This document shows, one piece after another, positions 6,282 through 10,450 of a stretch of 10,450 nt of DNA. Where the stretch lies: assembly GCA_934678955.1 (NCBI GenBank), contig CAKUSI010000117.1, forward strand, positions 1 through 10,450, read 5' to 3'. The stretch is from an uncultured Austwickia sp. (lineage in GTDB: Bacteria > Actinomycetota > Actinomycetes > Actinomycetales > Dermatophilaceae). The stretch's first letter is position 1, and the number at the start of each line of letters is the position of its first letter. Below the pieces are notes generated by a model. The model saw nothing but the letters and a program-made list of their open reading frames with translations. It searched no databases and had not been told where the DNA came from. The position numbers and the translations under genes were made by a program.

Positions 6282-7166
6282 TCACGCGGGGCGGTCGAGG
6301 TTTTCCTCGATGCTGCGCAGGAAGGCGGTCGCCGCGGGGCTGGGGTTGAAGCCACGCCAGGCGAGGTATTGGACGCGCATGGGGCCGTCGGTGACGGCCG
6401 TCGTCGTCACCGCCTTGTGGGAGCCCACGGCCGCGGCCGGCAGGAAGGCGATCGCGAGACCGGCGGCCACCAGTTCGATGATCTGATCGGGCGTCATGGC
6501 CTCGAAGGCCACCTGCCGCGTCACGCCGATCGCGGCGAACGCCTCGTCGCTCTGCGCGCGGCCTGGGCTGCCCGCGGGGAAGTCCGCGAAGGTCTCCTGG
6601 GCAAGGTCGGCGAGCGTGAGCGCGCTGCGGGCGGCCAACGGGTGCTGCCTCCCAACGACGATCACCAGGCGTTCGCGGGCGAGCTCGCGGGTCTGGAGTC
6701 CGCTCGGAGGAGGGGCCTCGGACAGGCCGAGCACGGCGATGTCCAGCTCGCCGTCGCGCAGCGCCGAGGCGAGATCATCACTGCGCCCGACCCGCCAGAC
6801 GACACGTCCCCCCGGGTGGGCTCGCGTGAACACCTGCAAGGTGGCCGGGATGTCGAGCGCGGTCACCGTGGGAACGACGCCCACGGCGAGTCGGCCGCGC
6901 ACCTGGCCCATCGCCGCTGCGGCCTCCGTCGCGGCCCGCTCGGCCGCCTCCAGGCAGGCGCGTGCATGCGGCAGGAACGCCTCCCCGGCGGCGGTCAGCT
7001 CGACGCGTCGGCTCGTCCGGGCGAACAGCGCCACCCCGAGCTCCTTCTCCAAGGCCTTGATCTGATGGCTCAGGGCGGACTGGACCACGAAGCACTGCTG
7101 CGCCGCGCGGGTGAAGTTCTTCGTCTCGGCGACGGCGAGCACATACCTCATCTGCTGCAGCTCCAC
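6282..7166 (-). CDS. LysR-family transcriptional regulator
   Basis: The 294-residue protein has the standard LysR layout. The N-terminal winged helix-turn-helix (about 1-60) includes MRYVLAVAETKNFTRAA, VQSALSHQIKALEKELG and LFARTSRRVELTAAG. The rest is the periplasmic-binding-protein-like effector domain, beginning near GRLAVGVVPT, with length typical of the family. GTG 7166 was chosen because it gives the usual V/M-E-L-Q-Q-M-R-Y start; TTG 7172 is possible. The Shine-Dalgarno sequence is weak. It is divergent from the EamA exporter with 78 bp between starts, the classic arrangement in which a LysR protein controls its neighbour and itself. The effector is unknown. Confidence 0.93.
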   Translation of the reverse strand: MELQQMRYVLAVAETKNFTRAAQQCFVVQSALSHQIKALEKELGVALFARTSRRVELTAAGEAFLPHARACLEAAERAATEAAAAMGQVRGRLAVGVVPTVTALDIPATLQVFTRAHPGGRVVWRVGRSDDLASALRDGELDIAVLGLSEAPPPSGLQTRELARERLVIVVGRQHPLAARSALTLADLAQETFADFPAGSPGRAQSDEAFAAIGVTRQVAFEAMTPDQIIELVAAGLAIAFLPAAAVGSHKAVTTTAVTDGPMRVQYLAWRGFNPSPAATAFLRSIEENLDRPA

Positions 7167-7244
7167 GATCAATCTCTATTCGCGATCAATGCTGTGCAAA
7201 CCATGTCTTGGACAGATTAATGGTCCAGCACCGACCGTGGAGTC
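7167..7244. promoter_or_regulatory. Divergent lysR-exporter control region
   Basis: This 78-bp, comparatively AT-rich region contains GATCAAT twice as a direct repeat (7167-7173 and 7184-7190, 17-bp period), an inverted repeat TGGAC-N9-GTCCA (7209-7227), and an overlapping TGTC-TTG-GACA. Such short repeats between divergent starts are expected for a LysR-type operator (T-N11-A type); which one the regulator binds cannot be told. TTGCAC on the minus strand (7194-7199) is a possible lysR -35 element, with a poor -10. Confidence 0.5.
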
Positions 7245-8219
7245 ATGCACACCTCGATCTCCCGCAGCACCACGTCGTCCAGGGGCGGCGTGACTCTCCT
7301 GACCGCGTGCGCGCCCGCCGCGTGGGGCACGACCTACATCGTCACCACGGAACTACTGCCCGCCGGGCACCCGCTGTTCGCGGCGTTCGTACGCGCGCTG
7401 CCCGCCGGCATCCTCGCCCTCGCGTTCGCCCGCGCGCTCCCCCGCGGATGGTGGTGGGCCAAGGCGGCGGTGCTCGGGATCCTCAACATCGGGATCTTCT
7501 TCCCGCTGCTGTTCCTCACCGCCGAACGACTCCCCGGCGGCGTCGCGGCCACGCTAGGGGCCACGCTGCCGCTGCTCGTCGCGTTCTTGTCCGCGGCGAT
7601 CCTGGCGGAGCGCTTGTCGCTGCAACGCCTGGCCTGGGGGGTCCTGGGCATCGTCGGGGTCGGCCTGGTGGTGCTCGGGCCCGCCGCCTCCCTGGACGGG
7701 GTCGGGCTGGCGGCCGGCCTCGCCGGGACCTGCTCGATGGCGCTCGGCGTCGTCCTCGCCAAGCGCTGGGGCTCACCGCCCGGCGTGGGCCCCGTGGCGT
7801 ACGCCGGCTGGCAACTCACCGCCGGTGGGCTCGTGCTGGCAGGACCGGCGCTCCTCCTCAAAGGCGTCCCGGTCGGCGTGGATGCCGCCGCGATCGGTGG
7901 GTACGTCTGGCTGGCTGGCTTGGGGGGCTTGGCGGCGTACGCGCTGTGGTTCCACGGACTGCGCAGCCTGTCCCCTTCGGCGGCCTCCCTGCTGGGCCTG
8001 CTCTCCCCGATGGTGGCGGCGATCCTGGGCGCGGTGGTGCTGGACCAGGGCCTCCAGATCATCCAGCTGGTCGGTTTCGCCCTGGCGTTGGCCGCCATGG
8101 TCGGCGGTCAGCTTCCCCCGCGGCGGGTGCCGAGAATCGCACGGCGGGGACGACGGACCCTCGGCCGCAGGACTGCGACCCTGATCGACCCGCCTACCCC
8201 GGCAAAGCAGGCCGCCTGA
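7245..8219 (+). CDS. EamA/DMT-superfamily exporter
   Basis: The 324-residue protein is a drug/metabolite transporter of the EamA type, usually ten membrane helices made of two repeated EamA domains, exporting amino acids, metabolites or drugs. The first half (about 16-145) begins LLTACAPAAWGTTYIVTTELLP, a characteristic EamA opening, and contains PGGVAATLGATLPLLVAFLSA; the second half (about 153-290) contains SPSAASLLGLLSPMVAAILGA at the matching position. The tail after 290 is Arg-rich and cytoplasmic. ATG 7245 has GGAG only 2 nt upstream, which is close; GTG 7290, with AGGGG about 6 nt upstream and starting just before the first helix, is a serious alternative. Expression is likely controlled by the divergent LysR protein. 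The substrate is unknown. Confidence 0.9.
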   Translation: MHTSISRSTTSSRGGVTLLTACAPAAWGTTYIVTTELLPAGHPLFAAFVRALPAGILALAFARALPRGWWWAKAAVLGILNIGIFFPLLFLTAERLPGGVAATLGATLPLLVAFLSAAILAERLSLQRLAWGVLGIVGVGLVVLGPAASLDGVGLAAGLAGTCSMALGVVLAKRWGSPPGVGPVAYAGWQLTAGGLVLAGPALLLKGVPVGVDAAAIGGYVWLAGLGGLAAYALWFHGLRSLSPSAASLLGLLSPMVAAILGAVVLDQGLQIIQLVGFALALAAMVGGQLPPRRVPRIARRGRRTLGRRTATLIDPPTPAKQAA

Positions 8220-8224
8220 TGGTG

Positions 8225-8290
8225 GCCGTAGCCGTCGGAGATGCGACCACGGCCCGTGCTCCCGGTGGCGACCGGGAAGACCGGTCGGTC
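8225..8290 (-). pseudogene. C-terminal remnant of a RibD_C/dihydrofolate-reductase-like gene
   Basis: On the minus strand this encodes FPVATGSTGRGRISDGY; the intact gene at 9201-9779 encodes FPVITGKTGRGRIYDGY at the equivalent place (14 of 17 residues). At DNA level 8228-8278 and 9309-9359 agree at 41 of 51 positions without gaps. The similarity stops on both sides; the scrap begins within 10 bp of the exporter's stop codon. No start, ribosome-binding site or further domain sequence remains. Confidence 0.72.
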
Positions 8291-8433
8291 GTCAGATCTC
8301 CTGAGAGGAACCGTCAAGAATCTCGTCCGCGTGGCCGAATGCGGTTCATGTCGTGACCATCGGGTATGCATCCTCAGGTCTCGCACGCCGCACGTGGCTT
8401 GCGCATCGCCGCGCCCGGAAGGAGCATTCGCGT

Positions 8434-8496
8434 ATGTCGCGCACGCGCGTCCACTGCTTCTCCATCTCTCTCGACGGCTTCGCCAGCCGGGAGTAG
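8434..8496 (+). pseudogene. N-terminal stub of a RibD_C-family gene
   Basis: A strong ribosome-binding site GGAAGGAG (8417-8424) precedes ATG 8434, which opens a 20-residue reading frame, MSRTRVHCFSISLDGFASRE, ended by TAG. The beginning is what RibD C-terminal-domain (dihydrofolate-reductase-like) proteins look like, with the ISLDGF motif at the end of the first strand. No continuation of the family is evident in any frame before the next gene starts at 8572, so this appears to be a truncated gene whose translation signals survived. A short real peptide cannot be excluded. Confidence 0.55.
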
Positions 8497-8571
8497 TCAC
8501 GAGGGTTTTCTGGCGTCCTCAGCAGTGACCACGGTCCGGCGAAAGGCGCCCACATCACGGTGAGGAACGAG

Positions 8572-9141
8572 ATGAGGCTGCTTCGCTACTCGATCAACGT
8601 CACCCTCGACGGCTGCTGCCATCACGAGGCCGGGCTGCCCCCGGACGAAGAATCGATGCGCTACTGGACCGCTGAGATGGAACGCGCCGGCGGCCTGCTG
8701 TACGGCCGGGTGACCTATCAGATGATGGAGTCCGCGTGGCGGAAGCCGGCCACGGGCCCGTGGCCAGACTGGATGGAAGAGTGGGAGATCCCCTTCGCCC
8801 AGACCATCGACCAGGCGACGAAGCACGTCGTGTCGAGCACGCTGAGCAGCGTCGACTGGAACGCCGAACTCGTGCGGGGCGACCTCGGGGAGGCGGTGCA
8901 GCGGCTCAAGCAGGAGGCAGGCGCGGACCTGCTCGTGGGCGGGGTGACCCTCCCCCGGGCGTTGGCAGATCTGGGGCTGATCGACGAGTACGTGTTTCTG
9001 GTCCAACCGGTCCTCGCCGGACACGGGCCGACCTTGCTCGCCGGCCTCCGCGAGCGCATCCCGCTCGAACTCGTCGATCGCCACGAGTTCCGGTCGGGTG
9101 CGACCGCCCTGCGTTACCGGCCCACCCGAGCGACCACCTGA
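8572..9141 (+). CDS. Dihydrofolate reductase family protein (RibD C-terminal domain)
   Basis: The 189-residue protein is a full-length single-domain member of the RibD_C group, which shares the dihydrofolate-reductase fold and probably binds NAD(P)H; substrates of the stand-alone actinobacterial members are mostly unknown. Visible marks are YSINVTLDGCC at 6-16, LLYGRVTYQMM at 42-52, and the C-terminal cofactor-site block LVGGVTLPRALADLGLIDEY at 121-140 followed by PVLAGHGPTLL. ATG 8572 is preceded by GAGG at 8562-8565 with 6-nt spacing; GTG 8560 is in frame but less typical. It converges on a second member of the same family with a 59-bp gap that has no obvious terminator. Confidence 0.9.
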   Translation: MRLLRYSINVTLDGCCHHEAGLPPDEESMRYWTAEMERAGGLLYGRVTYQMMESAWRKPATGPWPDWMEEWEIPFAQTIDQATKHVVSSTLSSVDWNAELVRGDLGEAVQRLKQEAGADLLVGGVTLPRALADLGLIDEYVFLVQPVLAGHGPTLLAGLRERIPLELVDRHEFRSGATALRYRPTRATT

Positions 9142-9200
9142 CGCGATGCGCCCCCACCTGTCGGCCGCTGCCGCACACGAAGGATGGTTCTCGCTTGCCC

Positions 9201-9779
9201 TCAGTTCGAAACGACCGGCGGACCGGCGAGGACGGTGGGCACATACTCGAGCAGTTGCAGGCGCCCGTCGAAGGTGCGGTGCTCGATCAGGTCGAGGGAG
9301 ACATCGGGGTAGCCGTCGTAGATGCGACCGCGACCCGTCTTCCCCGTGATGACGGGAAACACCACGACGCGGAGTCGATCCACCAGACCCGCCTCGAGCA
9401 GGGATCGGCACAGCGAGACGCTGCCGAGAGTGGACAGCGGCCCGCGCGCGGAGGCCTTCATCGCACCCACGGCGCCAACCGCGTCACCCGCGACCAGTTC
9501 GGTGTTCGCCCACTCGAGCGGCTCGGTCAGTGTGCGGGAGAAGACCACCTTGGGCGCGTCCGTCAGCGTCTCGGTGCCGGGTTCTCCGTGGGCCACCAGG
9601 GCCGACATCTGGCGGTAGGTGGTGGCTCCCATCAGGTACGTGAAGGGCTGCTGGGCCTGCTCGCCGAGCCAGGCCAGGTACTCGGGACCTTCCAGCCCCC
9701 AGAAGCCGGGCCAGCCCTCGGCCCCGCCGTAGCCGTCCAGCGAGGTGATGAAGTCGATCGTCAGCGTCGTGGCCGGCAT
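9201..9779 (-). CDS. Dihydrofolate reductase family protein (RibD C-terminal domain)
   Basis: The 192-residue protein is a second complete RibD_C-family member. It has DFITSLDGYGG at 9-19, YLMGATTYRQM at 48-58, the G-S-V-S-L-C-R-S-L-L-E-A-G-L-V-D-R-L block at 119-136 in place of the usual G-G-x-x-L, and VVFPVITGKTGRGRIYDGY at 139-157. The substitution of S for the second G of the GG motif could alter cofactor binding. ATG 9779 has AAGGAAGG just upstream. It is only distantly similar to its convergent neighbour, so the pair is not a recent duplication, but it is close in sequence to the fragment at 8225-8290. Confidence 0.9.
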   Translation of the reverse strand: MPATTLTIDFITSLDGYGGAEGWPGFWGLEGPEYLAWLGEQAQQPFTYLMGATTYRQMSALVAHGEPGTETLTDAPKVVFSRTLTEPLEWANTELVAGDAVGAVGAMKASARGPLSTLGSVSLCRSLLEAGLVDRLRVVVFPVITGKTGRGRIYDGYPDVSLDLIEHRTFDGRLQLLEYVPTVLAGPPVVSN

Positions 9780-9908
9780 GGGCCTTCCTTCCCTTGGCGA
9801 CTGGCTTCCCCTGAGCGGTGGCTTGGCCTGGTGACGGCTTGGCTTGGCGACGACCTGTCTGCCGTTGGAGCTTCACCAGGGACGCAAGCGCCACGCCTCA
9901 GTTGACGT

Positions 9909-10450
9909 TCAGTCCTTGATCGTCTGCATGAGCAGGAAGACGGCGCCCGCTGGGTCGACCGCAGTCGCGCAGAGCTGCCGCGTCGATCCCTCCGACACGT
10001 CCTCGGGTCCGTCGGTCACGCGGCCGCCGCCGCGCTGGATCGCCGCAACCGCCGCGTCCATGTCGGCGACCTCGAAGAAGACGCGCCAGATCGAAGGCGT
10101 GCCCGCGGGGAACATCTGGGTGCCGTCGAAGAGGCCGATGGTGGCCGACTCGTACGGACCGACCGTGGCGAACCCGGACGAGGAGTCACCGTCCGCGTAG
10201 ACAACGTCCCAGCCGAGGACCGCCGCGTAGAAGTCGACGTCGGCGGCCAGGTTCGTCGTCGGGGTGTCGAACCAGACCGCGGTACCCGGCGCCCCCGAGG
10301 CGTCGAATCCCTTCAACGCGCCCGCCTGCCACAGGCCGAACTGGGCGCCCGAAGGCGAGGTCGCGATGGCCATCGTGCCCAGGTCTGCGACCGGCATCGC
10401 ACCGACGACCACGTGGCCCCCGCGCTCGCTCACGCGGGCCAGGGTCGCCT
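9909..10450 (-). CDS. Two-domain VOC-family protein, 5' end cut by window edge
   Basis: The visible 179 residues are the end of one vicinal-oxygen-chelate (glyoxalase/bleomycin-resistance) domain and a second complete one. The first domain ends in the typical T-M-A-I-A-T-S-P-S-G-A-Q-F-G-L-W-Q-A; the second begins near PGTAVWFDTPTTNLAADVDFYAAVLGW and ends with TAVDPAGAVFLLMQ. Members of this double-domain group are usually about 250-260 residues. Proteins of this fold bind a metal and act on small molecules or sequester antibiotics; no substrate can be assigned. A GTG at 10433 gives an internal open-frame start, but the reading frame continues as A-T-L-A-R to the window edge, so the true start lies beyond 10450. 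The gene reads toward the RibD_C gene at 9779, with 129 bp between. Confidence 0.88.
   Translation of the reverse strand, partial: ATLARVSERGGHVVVGAMPVADLGTMAIATSPSGAQFGLWQAGALKGFDASGAPGTAVWFDTPTTNLAADVDFYAAVLGWDVVYADGDSSSGFATVGPYESATIGLFDGTQMFPAGTPSIWRVFFEVADMDAAVAAIQRGGGRVTDGPEDVSEGSTRQLCATAVDPAGAVFLLMQTIKD

Larger units (their letters stand above)
8220..8571. other. Gene-free stretch with two gene fragments
   Basis: Apart from the two RibD_C-family fragments (8225-8290 and 8434-8496) I see no gene. Other open frames lack ribosome-binding sites and family likeness. The promoter of the gene at 8572 should be here, but no clear -35/-10 pair was found. Confidence 0.55.

Noticed and set aside
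7208..8356. A 382-residue plus-strand frame over the exporter
   Set aside because: Arg/Gly/Pro-rich shadow frame of the EamA gene, which has clear membrane helices in its own frame.
9794..9851. Repeated TTGGCGAC and overlapping GGCTTGG words between the last two genes
   Set aside because: Short, irregularly spaced and of low complexity; not enough order to call a repeat element or operator.

Overview
The window is very GC-rich, uses GTG/TTG starts next to ATG, and every recognisable protein has an actinobacterial look, so it most likely comes from a chromosome (or large replicon) of an Actinomycetota species. The genus cannot be fixed from this sequence. It reads as an accessory, gene-shuffled region: short one- or two-gene units on alternating strands, with decayed gene fragments between them.

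Left part (1-2200). On the minus strand lie a tandem helix-turn-helix protein with a duplicated N-terminal segment and, 74 bp downstream, a DprA/Smf-family DNA-processing protein that runs off the left edge. Divergent from them is a toxin-first HigB/HigA toxin-antitoxin pair. A promoter and palindromic operator place the toxin start at a GTG, probably on a leaderless mRNA. A large imperfect hairpin sits inside the helix-turn-helix reading frame.

Middle (2200-6250). After a gene-free stretch containing a 55-nt scrap of an alpha/beta-hydrolase gene come two translationally coupled plus-strand genes (a UBP-type zinc-finger protein and a DUF5996 protein). These converge on an intact membrane-anchored alpha/beta hydrolase on the minus strand, which is the closest visible relative of the scrap. 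Divergent from the hydrolase is an unrecognised 436-residue membrane-anchored protein.

Right part (6250-10450). A LysR-type regulator and an EamA/DMT drug-metabolite exporter are divergently transcribed around a short repeat-rich regulatory region. Next come four traces of the RibD C-terminal-domain (dihydrofolate-reductase-like) family within about 1.6 kb: a C-terminal scrap on minus, an N-terminal stub on plus, and two complete convergent genes. The window ends in a two-domain VOC (glyoxalase/bleomycin-resistance fold) protein cut by the right edge.

I see no rRNA, tRNA, CRISPR array, transposase or phage structural gene. The best candidates for something unusual are the HTH/DprA/HigBA cluster with its duplicated module and hairpin, and the repeated pattern of degraded paralogue fragments next to intact copies.
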